Shown here: positions 48,501 through 61,100 of the stretch, piece by piece
Numbering within the stretch: position 1 is the first letter of the stretch
Layout of the letters: each line of letters opens with the position of its first letter
Assembly: GCF_029227915.1 (NCBI RefSeq)
Contig: NC_079881.1
Coordinates: 27,257,501-27,321,500 of the forward strand
DNA length: 64,000 nt
Source: Hydractinia symbiolongicarpus
Taxonomy: Eukaryota; Cnidaria; Hydrozoa; Anthoathecata; Hydractiniidae
Reading direction: 5' to 3'
Translations under genes and position numbers: made by a program
Notes under the pieces: model-generated
Told to the model about the DNA's origin: nothing
Seen by the model: only the letters and a program-made list of their open reading frames with translations
The model's database searches: none

Positions 48501-51500
48501 TTTCGTTTGCCGGCGATTAAACTTCTTTTATTCAGCCTCTCATCAAAAATGAAAACATTTTTGAAAACAACAAATCTCATGCGATTTAGTGGTGAAAAGA
48601 TAATATAAAAAATCGTTCTGGAAATGAGTTTACTCACAGGGTACTTTCTTTGTATACTTTTGACTATACGGGCCAAGCCCGGGATTTACGGGAAATGGCG
48701 GGTTTTCGTTTGCCGGCGATTAAACTTCTTTTAATCAGCGTCTCATCAAAAATGAAAACATTTTTGAAAACTACAAGTTTCATGGGCTTTAGTGGTTAAA
48801 TAATAATTTAAAAAATCGTTCGGGAAATGAGTTTACTTCCTGGGTACTTTCTTTGTATACTTTTGACTATACGGGCCGAGTCTGGGATTTACGGGAAATG
48901 GCAGGTTTTCGTTTGCCGGCGATTAAACTTCTTTTATTCAGCGTCTCATCAAAAATGAAAACATTTTTGAAAACAACAAGTCTCATGCGGGTTAGTGGTG
49001 AAAAGATAATTTAAAAAATCGTTCTGGAAATGAGTTTACTCACAGGGTACTTTCTTTGTATACATTCGACTATACGGGACAAGCCCGGAATTTACGGGAA
49101 ATCGCAGGTTTTCGTTTGCCGGCGATTAAACCTCTTTCATTAAGCGTCTCATTAAAAATGAAAACATTTTTGAGAACTACAAGTCTCATTCGTTCTAGTG
49201 GTGCAGAAATAATTTGAAAAATCGTTCGGGAAATCAGTTTACTCCTTGGGTACTTTCTTTATATACATTCAACTATACGGGCCAAGCCCGGGATTTACGG
49301 GAAATCGCAGTTTTCGTTTGCCGGCGATTAAACTTCTTTTATTCAGCGTCTCATCAAAAATGAAAACAAGTTTAAAAACTACAAGTCTCATGCGTTTTAG
49401 TGGTGAAAAAATAATTTAAAAAATCGTTCGGGAAATGAGTTTACTCCCTGGGTACTTTCTTTTTATACTTTTGACTATACAGGCCAAGCCCGGGATTTAC
49501 GGGAAATCGCGGGTTTTCGTTTGCCGGCGATTAAACTTCTTTTATTCAGCGTCTCATCAAAAATGAAAACATTTTTGAAAACTACAAGTCTTATGCGTTT
49601 TAGTGGTGAAAAAATAATTTAAAAAATCGTTCTGGAAATGAGTTTACTCACAGGGTACTTTCTTTGTATACATTCGACTATGCGGGCCAAGCCCGGGATT
49701 TACGGGAAATCGCGAGTTTTCGTTTGCCGGCGATTAAACTTCTTTTTTTCAGCGTCCCATCAAAAATGAAAACATTTTTGAAAACTACAAGTCTCATGCG
49801 TTTTAGTGGTGAAAAAAATAATATCAAAAATCGTTCGGGAAATGAGTTTACTCCCTGGGTACTTTCTTTGTATACTTTTGACTATACGGGCCAACCCGGG
49901 ATTTACGGGAAATCGCTGGTTTTCGTTTGCTGGCGATTAAACCTCTTTCATTAAGCGTTTCATCAAAAATGAAAACACTTTTGAAAACTACAAGTCTCAT
50001 GCGTTTTAGTGGTGCAGAAATAATTTGAAAAATCGTTCGGGAAATCAGTTTACTCATTGGGTACCTTCTTTGTATACTTTTGACTATACGTGCCAAGCCC
50101 GGGATTTACGGGAAATCGCAGGTTTTCGTTTGCCGGCGATTAAATTTCTTTTAATCAGCGTCTCATCAAAAATGAAAACATTTTTGAAAACTACAAGTCT
50201 CATGCGTTTTAGTGGTGAAAAAAAAATTTAAAAAATCGTTCGGGAAATAAGTTTACTCCCTGGGTACTTTCTTTGTATACTTTTGACTATACGGGCCAAG
50301 CCTGGGATTTACGGGAAATCGCGGGTTTTCATTTGCCGGCGATTAAACTTCTTTTATTCAGCCTCTCATCAAAAATGAAAACATTTTTAAAAACTACAAG
50401 TCTTATGCGTTTCAGTGGTGAAAAAAAAATTTAAAAAATCGTTCGGGAAATGAGTTTACTCCCTGGGTACTTTCTTCGTATACATTCGACTACATGGGCC
50501 AAGCCCGGGATTTAGGGGAAATCGCTGGTTTTCGTTTGCCGGCGATTAAACCTCCTTCATTAAGCGTCCCATCTAAAATGAAAACATTTTTGAAAACTAC
50601 AAGTCTCATGCGTTTTAGTGGTGAAAAAATAATTTAAAAAATCGTTCGGGAAATGAGTTTACTCCCTGGGTACTTTCTTTGTATACTTTTGACTATACGG
50701 GCCAAGTCCGGGATTTACGGGAAATCGCGGGTTTTCGTTTGCCGACGATTAAACCTCTTTCATTAAGCGTTTCATCAAAAATCAAAACACTTTTGAAAAC
50801 TACAAGTCTCATGCGTTTTAGTGGTGAAAAAATAATTTAAAAAATCGTTCGGAAAATGAGTTTACTCCCTGGGTACTTTCTTCGTATACTTTTGACTATA
50901 CGGGCCAAGCCCGGGATTTACGGGAAATCGCGGGTTTTGGTTTGCCGGCGATTAAACTTCTTTTATTCAGCGTCTCATCAAAAATGAAAACATTTTTGAA
51001 AACTACAAGTCTCATGCGTTTTAGTGGTGAAAAAAAAATTTAAAAAATCGTTCGGGAAATAAGTTTACTCCCTGGGTACTTTCTTTGTATACTTTTGACT
51101 ATACGGGCCAAGTCCGGGATTTACGGGAAATCGCGGGTTTTCGTTTGCCGGCGATTAAACTTCTTTTATTCAGCCTCTCATCAAAAATGAAAACATTTTT
51201 AAAAACTACAAGTCTCATGCGTTTTAGTGGTGAAAAAATAATTTAAAAAATCGTTCGGAAAATGAGTTTACTCCCTGGGTACTTTCTTTGTATACTTTTG
51301 ACTATACGGGCCAAGCCCGGGATTTACGGGAAATGGCGGGTTTTCGTTTGCCGGCGATTAAACTTCTTTTAATCAGCGTCTCATCAAAAATGAAAACATT
51401 TTTGAAAACTACAAGTCTCAGGGGCTTTAGTGGTTAAATAATAATTTAAAAAATCGTTCGGGAAATGAGTTTACTCCCTGGGTACTTTCTTTGTATACTT

Positions 51501-54500
51501 TTGACTATACGGGCCGAGTCTGGGATTTACGGGAAATCGCAGGTTTTCGTTTGCCGGCGATTAAACTTCTTTTATTCAGCCTCTCATCAAAAATGAAAAC
51601 ATTTTTGAAAACAACAAGTCTCATGCGATTTAGTGGTGAAAAGATAATATAAAAAATCGTTCTGGAAATGAGTTTACTCCCTGGGTACTTTCTTCGTATA
51701 CATTCGACTACATGGGCCAAGCCCGGGATTTAGGGGAAATCGCTGGTTTTCGTTTGCCGGCGATTAAACCTCCTTCATTAAGCGTCCCATCTAAAATGAA
51801 AACATTTTTGAAAACTACAAGTCTCATGCGTTTTAGTGGTGAAAAAATAATTTAAAAAATCGTTCGGGAAATGAGTTTACTCCCTGGGTACTTTCTTTGT
51901 ATACTTTTGACTATACGGGCCAAGTCCGGGATTTACGGGAAATCGCGGGTTTTCGTTTGCCGACGATTAAACCTCTTTCATTAAGCGTTTCATCAAAAAT
52001 GAAAACACTTTTGAAAACTACAAGTCTCATGCGTTTTAGTGGTGAAAAAATAATTTAAAAAATCGTTCGGAAAATGAGTTTACTCCCTGGGTACTTTCTT
52101 TGTATACTTTTGACTATACGGGCCAAGCCCGGGATTTAAGGGAAATCGCGGGTTTTGGTTTGCCGGCGATTAAACTTCTTTTATTCAGCGTCTCATCAAA
52201 AATGAAAACATTTTTGAAAACTACAAGTCTCATGCGTTTTAGTGTTGAAAAAAAAATTTAAAAAATCGTTCGGGAAATAAGTTTACTCCCTGGGTACTTT
52301 CTTTGTATACTTTTGACTATACGGGCCAAGTCCGGGATTTACGGGAAATCGCGGGTTTTCGTTTGCCGGCGATTAAACTTCTTTTATTCAGCCTCTCATC
52401 AAAAATGAAAACATTTTTAAAAACTACAAGTCTTATGCGTTTTAGTGGTGAAAAAATAATTTAAAAAATCGTTCGGGAAATGAGTTTACTCCCTGGGTAC
52501 TTTCTTTTTATACTTTTGACTATACGGGCCAAGCCCGGGATTTACGGGAAATCGCTGGTTTTCATTTGCCGACGATTAAACCTCTTTTATTAAGCGTTTC
52601 ATCAAAAATGAAAACACTTTTGAAAACTACAAGTCTCATGCGTTTTAGTGGTGAAAAAATAATTTAAAAAATCGTTCGGAAAATGAGTTTACTCCCTGGG
52701 TACTTTCTTTGTATACTTTTGACTATACGGGCCAAGCCCGGGATTTACGGGAAATGGCGGGTTTTCGTTTGCCGGCGATTAAACTTCTTTTAATCAGCGT
52801 CTCATCAAAAATGAAAACATTTTTGAAAACTACAAGTCTCAGGGGCTTTAGTGGTTAAATAATAATTTAAAAAATCGTTCGGGAAATGAGTTTACTCCCT
52901 GGGTACTTTCTTTGTATACTTTTGACTATACGGGCCGAGTCTGGGATTTACGGGAAATCGCAGGTTTTCGTTTGCCGGCGATTAAACTTCTTTTATTCAG
53001 CCTCTCATCAAAAATGAAAACATTTTTGAAAACAACAAATCTCATGCGATTTAGTGGTGAAAAGATAATATAAAAAATCGTTCTGGAAATGAGTTTACTC
53101 ACAGGGTACTTTCTTTGTATACTTTTGACTATACGGGCCAAGCCCGGGATTTACGGGAAATGGCGGGTTTTCGTTTGCCGGCGATTAAACTTCTTTTAAT
53201 CAGCGTCTCATCAAAAATGAAAACATTTTTGAAAACTACAAGTTTCATGGGCTTTAGTGGTTAAATAATAATTTAAAAAATCGTTCGGGAAATGAGTTTA
53301 CTTCCTGGGTTCTTTCTTTGTATACTTTTGACTATACGGGCCGAGTCTGGGATTTACGGGAAATGGCAGGTTTTCGTTTGCCGGCGATTAAACTTCTTTT
53401 ATTCAGCGTCTCATCAAAAATGAAAACATTTTTGAAAACAACAAGTCTCATGCGGGTTAGTGGTGAAAAGATAATTTAAAAAATCGTTCTGCAAATGAGT
53501 TTACTCACAGGGTACTTTCTTTGTATACATTCGACTATACGGGACAAGCCCGGAATTTACGGGAAATCGCAGGTTTTCGTTTGCCGGCGATTAAACCTCT
53601 TTCATTAAGCGTCTCATTAAAAATGAAAACATTTTTGAGAACTACAAGTCTCATTCGTTCTAGTGGTGCAGAAATAATTTGAAAAATCGTTCGGGAAATC
53701 AGTTTACTCCTTGGGTACTTTCTTTATATACATTCAACTATACGGGCCAAGCCCGGGATTTACGGGAAATCGCAGTTTTCGTTTGCCGGCGATTAAACTT
53801 CTTTTATTCAGCGTCTCATCAAAAATGAAAACAAGTTTAAAAACTACAAGTCTCATGCGTTTTAGTGGTGAAAAAATAATTTAAAAAATCGTTCGGGAAA
53901 TGAGTTTACTCCCTGGGTACTTTCTTTTTATACTTTTGACTATACAGGCCAAGCCCGGGATTTACGGGAAATCGCGGGTTTTCGTTTGCCGGCGATTAAA
54001 CTTCTTTTATTCAGCGTCTCATCAAAAATGAAAACATTTTTGAAAACTACAAGTCTTATGCGTTTTAGTGGTGAAAAAATAATTTAAAAAATCGTTCTGG
54101 AAATGAGTTTACTCACAGGGTACTTTCTTTGTATACATTCGACTATGCGGGCCAAGCCCGGGATTTACGGGAAATCGCGAGTTTTCGTTTGCCGGCGATT
54201 AAACTTCTTTTTTTCAGCGTCCCATCAAAAATGAAAACATTTTTGAAAACTACAAGTCTCATGCGTTTTAGTGGTGAAAAAAATAATATCAAAAATCGTT
54301 CGGGAAATGAGTTTACTCCCTGGGTACTTTCTTTGTATACTTTTGACTATACGGGCCAAGCCGGGATTTACGGGAAATCGCTGGTTTTCGTTTGCTGGCG
54401 ATTAAACCTCTTTCATTAAGCGTTTCATCAAAAATGAAAACACTTTTGAAAACTACAAGTCTCATGCGTTTTAGTGGTGCAGAAATAATTTGAAAAATCG

Positions 54501-54830
54501 TTCGGGAAATCAGTTTACTCATTGGGTACCTTCTTTGTATACTTTTGACTATACGTGCCAAGCCCGGGATTTACGGGAAATCGCAGGTTTTCGTTTGCCG
54601 GCGATTAAATTTCTTTTAATCAGCGTCTCATCAAAAATGAAAACATTTTTGAAAACTACAAGTCTCATGCGTTTTAGTGGTGAAAAAAAAATTTAAAAAA
54701 TCGTTCGGGAAATAAGTTTACTCCCTGGGTACTTTCTTTGTATACTTTTGACTATACGGGCCAAGCCTGGGATTTACGGGAAATCGCGGGTTTTCATTTG
54801 CCGGCGATTAAACTTCTTTTATTCAGCGTC
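45560..54830. repeat. Higher-order tandem duplication, 4465 bp (22 monomers)
   Basis: Copies start at 45560, 50025 and 54490 (partial, to about 54830), each 4465 bp apart. Shared markers include GTACCTTCTTTGTATAC with CTATACGTGCCAAGCCC, TCTCAGGGGCTTTAGTGG, AAAACAACAAATCTCATG and GGGTTAGTGGTGAAAAG. Single-base differences, such as GTTTTCGTTTGCC against GTTTTCATTTGCC near 45860 and 50325, can be used to phase copies. Confidence 0.85.
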
Positions 54831-56940
54831 TCATCAAAAATGAAAACATTTTTGAAAACAACAAGTCTCATGCGGGTTAGTGGTGAAAAGATAATTTAAA
54901 AAATCGTTCTGGAAATGAGTTTACTCACAGGGTACTTTCTTTGTATACATTCGACTATACGGGACAAGCCCGGAATTTACGGGAAATCGCAGGTTTTCGT
55001 TTGCCGGCGATTAAACCTCTTTCATTAAGCGTCTCATTAAAAATGAAAACATTTTTGAGAACTACAAGTCTCATTCGTTCTAGTGGTGCAGAAATAATTT
55101 GAAAAATCGTTCGGGAAATCAGTTTACTCCTTGGGTACTTTCTTTATATACATTCAACTATACGGGCCAAGCCCGGGATTTACGGGAAATCGCAGTTTTC
55201 GTTTGCCGGCGATTAAACTTCTTTTATTCAGCGTCTCATCAAAAATGAAAACAAGTTTAAAAACTACAAGTCTCATGCGTTTTAGTGGTGAAAAAATAAT
55301 TTAAAAAATCGTTCGGGAAATGAGTTTACTCCCTGGGTACTTTCTTTTTATACTTTTGACTATACAGGCCAAGCCCGGGATTTACGGGAAATCGCGGGTT
55401 TTCGTTTGCCGGCGATTAAACTTCTTTTATTCAGCGTCTCATCAAAAATGAAAACATTTTTGAAAACTACAAGTCTTATGCGTTTTAGTGGTGAAAAAAT
55501 AATTTAAAAAATCGTTCTGGAAATGAGTTTACTCACAGGGTACTTTCTTTGTATACATTCGACTATGCGGGCCAAGCCCGGGATTTACGGGAAATCGCGA
55601 GTTTTCGTTTGCCGGCGATTAAACTTCTTTTTTTCAGCGTCCCATCAAAAATGAAAACATTTTTGAAAACTACAAGTCTCATGCGTTTTAGTGGTGAAAA
55701 AAATAATATCAAAAATCGTTCGGGAAATGAGTTTACTCCCTGGGTACTTTCTTTGTATACTTTTGACTATACGGGCCAAGCCGGGATTTACGGGAAATCG
55801 CTGGTTTTCGTTTGCTGGCGATTAAACCTCTTTCATTAAGCGTTTCATCAAAAATGAAAACACTTTTGAAAACTACAAGTCTCATGCGTTTTAGTGGTGC
55901 AGAAATAATTTGAAAAATCGTTCGGGAAATCAGTTTACTCATTGGGTACCTTCTTTGTATACTTTTGACTATACGTGCCAAGCCCGGGATTTACGGGAAA
56001 TCGCAGGTTTTCGTTTGCCGGCGATTAAATTTCTTTTAATCAGCGTCTCATCAAAAATGAAAACATTTTTGAAAACTACAAGTCTCATGCGTTTTAGTGG
56101 TGAAAAAAAAATTTAAAAAATCGTTCGGGAAATGAGTTTACTCCCTGGGTACTTTCTTTTTATACTTTTGACTATACAGGCCAAGCCCGGGATTTACGGG
56201 AAATCGCGGGTTTTCGTTTGCCGGCGATTAAACTTCTTTTATTCAGCGTCTCATCAAAAATGAAAACATTTTTGAAAACTACAAGTCTTATGCGTTTTAG
56301 TGGTGAAAAAATAATTTAAAAAATCGTTCTGGAAATGAGTTTACTCACAGGGTACTTTCTTTGTATACATTCGACTATGCGGGCCAAGCCCGGGATTTAC
56401 GGGAAATCGCGAGTTTTCGTTTGCCGGCGATTAAACTTCTTTTTTTCAGCGTCCCATCAAAAATGAAAACATTTTTGAAAACTACAAGTCTCATGCGTTT
56501 TAGTGGTGAAAAAAATAATATCAAAAATCGTTCGGGAAATGAGTTTACTCCCTGGGTACTTTCTTTGTATACTTTTGACTATACGGGCCAAGCCGGGATT
56601 TACGGGAAATCGCTGGTTTTCGTTTGCTGGCGATTAAACCTCTTTCATTAAGCGTTTCATCAAAAATGAAAACACTTTTGAAAACTACAAGTCTCATGCG
56701 TTTTAGTGGTGCAGAAATAATTTGAAAAATCGTTCGGGAAATCAGTTTACTCATTGGGTACCTTCTTTGTATACTTTTGACTATACGTGCCAAGCCCGGG
56801 ATTTACGGGAAATCGCAGGTTTTCGTTTGCCGGCGATTAAATTTCTTTTAATCAGCGTCTCATCAAAAATGAAAACATTTTTGAAAACTACAAGTCTCAT
56901 GCGTTTTAGTGGTGAAAAAAAAATTTAAAAAATCGTTCGG
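53410..56940. repeat. Nested duplications at 1420 bp (7 monomers) and 812 bp (4 monomers)
   Basis: The segment at 53410-54830 recurs from 54830 at an offset of 1420 bp. Within it a four-monomer block then repeats at 812 bp (55321 and 56133). The CGACTATGCGGGCCAAGCCC monomer marks the copies, at about 54139, 55559 and 56371. These lie at the end of the 4465-bp duplications, so expansion is layered. Confidence 0.8.
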
Positions 56941-58159
56941 GAAATAAGTTTACTCCCTGGGTACTTTCTTTGTATACTTTTGACTATACGGGCCAAGCCT
57001 GGGATTTACGGGAAATCGCGGGTTTTCATTTGCCGGCGATTAAACTTCTTTTATTCAGCCTCTCATCAAAAATGAAAACATTTTTAAAAACTACAAGTCT
57101 TATGCGTTTCAGTGGTGAAAAAAAAATTTAAAAAATCGTTCGGGAAATGAGTTTACTCCCTGGGTACTTTCTTCGTATACATTCGACTACATGGGCCAAG
57201 CCCGGGATTTAGGGGAAATCGCTGGTTTTCGTTTGCCGGCGATTAAACCTCCTTCATTAAGCGTCCCATCTAAAATGAAAACATTTTTGAAAACTACAAG
57301 TCTCATGCGTTTTAGTGGTGAAAAAATAATTTAAAAAATCGTTCGGGAAATGAGTTTACTCCCTGGGTACTTTCTTTGTATACTTTTGACTATACGGGCC
57401 AAGTCCGGGATTTACGGGAAATCGCGGGTTTTCGTTTGCCGACGATTAAACCTCTTTCATTAAGCGTTTCATCAAAAATGAAAACACTTTTGAAAACTAC
57501 AAGTCTCATGCGTTTTAGTGGTGAAAAAATAATTTAAAAAATCGTTCGGAAAATGAGTTTACTCCCTGGGTACTTTCTTTGTATACTTTTGACTATACTG
57601 GCCAAGTCCGGGATTTACGGGAAATCGCGGGTTTTCGTTTGCCGGCGATTAAACTTCTTTTATTCAGCCTCTCATCAAAAATGAAAACATTTTTAAAAAC
57701 TACAAGTCTTATGCGTTTCAGTGGTGAAAAAAAAATTTAAAAAATCGTTCGGGAAATGAGTTTACTCCCTGGGTACTTTCTTCGTATACATTCGACTACA
57801 CGGGCCAAGCCCGGGATTTACGGGAAATGGCGGGTTTTCGTTTGCCGGCGATTAAACTTCTTTTAATCAGCGTCTCATCAAAAATGAACACATTTTTGAA
57901 AACTACAAGTCTCATGGGCTTTAGTGGTTAAATAATAATTAAAAAAATCGTTCGGGAAATGAGTTTACTCCCTGGGTACTTTCTTTGTATACTTTTGACT
58001 ATACGGGCCGAGTCTGGGATTTACGGGAAATAGCAGGTTTTCGTTTGCCGGCGATTAAACTTCTTTTATTCAGCCTCTCATCAAAAATGAAAACATTTTT
58101 AAGAACTACAAGTCTTATGCGTTTCAGTGGTGAAAAAAAAATTTAAAAAATCGTTCGGG

Positions 58160-61100
58160 AAATGAGTTTACTCCCTGGGTACTTTCTTCGTATATATTCG
58201 ACTACATGGGCCAAGCCCGGGATTTAGGGGAAATCGCTGGTTTTCGTTTGCCGGCGATTAAACCTCCTTCATTAAGCGTCCCATCTAAAATGAAAACATT
58301 TTTGAAAACTACAAGTCTCATGCGTTTTAGTGGTGAAAAAATAATTTAAAAAATCGTTCGGGAAATGAGTTTACTCCCTGGGTACTTTCTTTGTATACTT
58401 TTGACTATACGGGCCAAGTCCGGGATTTACGGGAAATCGCGGGTTTTCGTTTGCCGACGATTAAACCTCTTTCATTAAGCGTTTCATCAAAAATGAAAAC
58501 ACTTTTGAAAACTACAAGTCTCATGCGTTTTAGTGGTGAAAAAATAATTTAAAAAATCGTTCGGAAAATGAGTTTACTCCCTGGGTACTTTCTTTGTATA
58601 CTTTTGACTATACGGGCCAAGCCCGGGATTTACGGGAAATCGCGGGTTTTCGTTTGCCGGCGATTAAACTTCTTTTATTCAGCGTCTCATCAAAAATGAA
58701 AACATTTTTGAAAACTACAAGTCTCATGCGTTTTAGTGGTGAAAAAAAAATTTAAAAAATCGTTCGGGAAATAAGTTTACTCCCTGGGTACTTTCTTTGT
58801 ATACTTTTGACTATACGGGCCAAGTCCGGGATTTACGGTAAATCGCGGGTTTTCGTTTGCCGGCGATTAAACTTCTTTTATTCAGCCTCTCATCAAAAAT
58901 GAAAACATTTTTAAAAACTACAAGTCTTATGCGTTTCAGTGGTGAAAAAAAAATTTAAAAAATCGTTCGGGAAATGAGTTTACTCCCTGGGTACTTTCTT
59001 CGTATACATTCGACTACACGGGCCAAGCCCGGAATTTACGGGAAATGGCGGGTTTTCGTTTGCCGGCGATTAAACTTCTTTTAATCAGCGTCTCATCAAA
59101 AATGAACACATTTTTGAAAACTACAAGTCTCATGGGCTTTAGTGGTTAAATAATAATTAAAAAAATCGTTCGGGAAATGAGTTTACTCCCTGGGTACTTT
59201 CTTTGTATACTTTTGACTATACGGGCCGAGTCTGGGATTTACGGGAAATAGCAGGTTTTCGTTTGCCGGCGATTAAACTTCTTTTATTCAGCGTCTCATC
59301 AAAAATGAAAACATTTTTGAAAACTACAAGTCTAATGCGATTTAGTGGTGAAAAGATAATTTAAAAAATCGTTCTGGAAATGAGTTTACTCACAGGGTAC
59401 TTTCTTTGTATACATTCGACTATACGGGACAAGCCGGGATTTACGGGAAATCGCAGGTTTTCGTTTGCCGGCCATTAAACCTCTTTCATTAAGGGTCTCA
59501 TTAAAAATGAAAACATTTTTGAGAACTACAAGTCTCATTCGTTCTAGTGGTGCAGAAATAATTTGAAAAATCGTTCGGGAAATCAGTTTACTCCTTGGGT
59601 ACTTTCTTTATATACATTCAACTATACGGGCCAAGCCCGGGATTTACGGGAAATGGCGGGTTTTCGTTTGCCGGCGATTAAACTTCTTTTAATCAGCGTC
59701 TCATCAAAAATGAAAACATTTTTGAAAACTACAAGTCTCATGGGCTTTAGTGGTTAAATAATAATTTAAAAAATCGTTCGGGAAATGAGTTTACTCCCTG
59801 GGTACTTTCTTTGTATACTTTTGACTATACGGGCCGAGTCTGGGATTTACGGGAAATCGCAGGTTTTCGTTTGCCGGCGATTAAACTTCTTTTATTCAGC
59901 GTTTCATCAAAAATGAAAACATTTTTGAAAACAACAAGTCTCATGCGATTTAGTGGTGAAAAGATAATTTAAAAAATCGTTCTGGAAATGAGTTTACTCA
60001 CAGAGTACTTTCTTTGTATACATTCGACTATACGGGACAAGCCCGGGATTTACGGGAAATCGCAGGTTTTCGTTTGCCGGCGATTAAACCTCTTTCATTA
60101 GGCGTCTCATTAAAAATGAAAACATTTTTGAGAACTACAAGTCTCATTTGTTCTAGTGGTGCAGAAATAATTTGAAAAATCGTTCGGGAAATCAGTTTAC
60201 TCCTTGGGTACTTTCTTTATATACATTCAACTATACGGGCCGAGCCCGGGATTTACGGGAAATCGCGGGTTTTCGTTTGCCGGCGAATTAACTTCTTTTA
60301 TTCAGCGTCTCATCAAAAATGAAAACAAGTTTAAAAACTACAAGTCTCATGCGTTTTAGTGGTGAAAAAATAATTTAAAAAATCAATCGGGAAATGAGTT
60401 TACTCCCTGGGTACTTTCTTTTTATACTTTTGACTATACGGGCCAAGCCCGGGATTTACGGGAAATCGCGGGTTTTCGTTTGCCGGCGATTAAACTTCTT
60501 TTATTCAGCGTCTCATCAAAAATGAAAACATTTTTGAAAACTACAAGTCTTATGCGTTTTAGTGGTGAAAAAATAATTTAAAAAATCGTTCGGGAAATGA
60601 GTTTACTCCCTGGGTACTTTCTTTTTATACTTTTGACTATACGGGCCAAGCCCGGGATTTACGGGAAATCGCTGGTTTTCGTTTGCCGACGATTAAACCT
60701 CTTTCATTAAGCGTTTCATCAAAAATGAAAACACTTTTGAAAACTACAAGTCTCATGCGTTTTAGTGGTGAAAAAATAATTTAAAAAATCGTTCGGAAAA
60801 TGAGTTTACTCCCTGGGTACTTTCTTTGTATACTTTTGACTATACGGGCCAAGCCCGGGATTTACGGGAAATGGCGGGTTTTCGTTTGCCGGCAATTAAA
60901 CTTCTTTTAATCAGCGTCTCATCAAAAATGAAAACATTTTTGAAAACTACAAGTCTCATGGGCTTTAGTGGTTAAATAATAATTTAAAAAATCGTTCGGG
61001 AAATGAGTTTACTCCCTGGGTACTTTCTTTGTATACTTTTGACTATACGGGCCGAGTCTGGGATTTACGGAAAATCGCAGGTTTTCGTTTGCCGGCCATT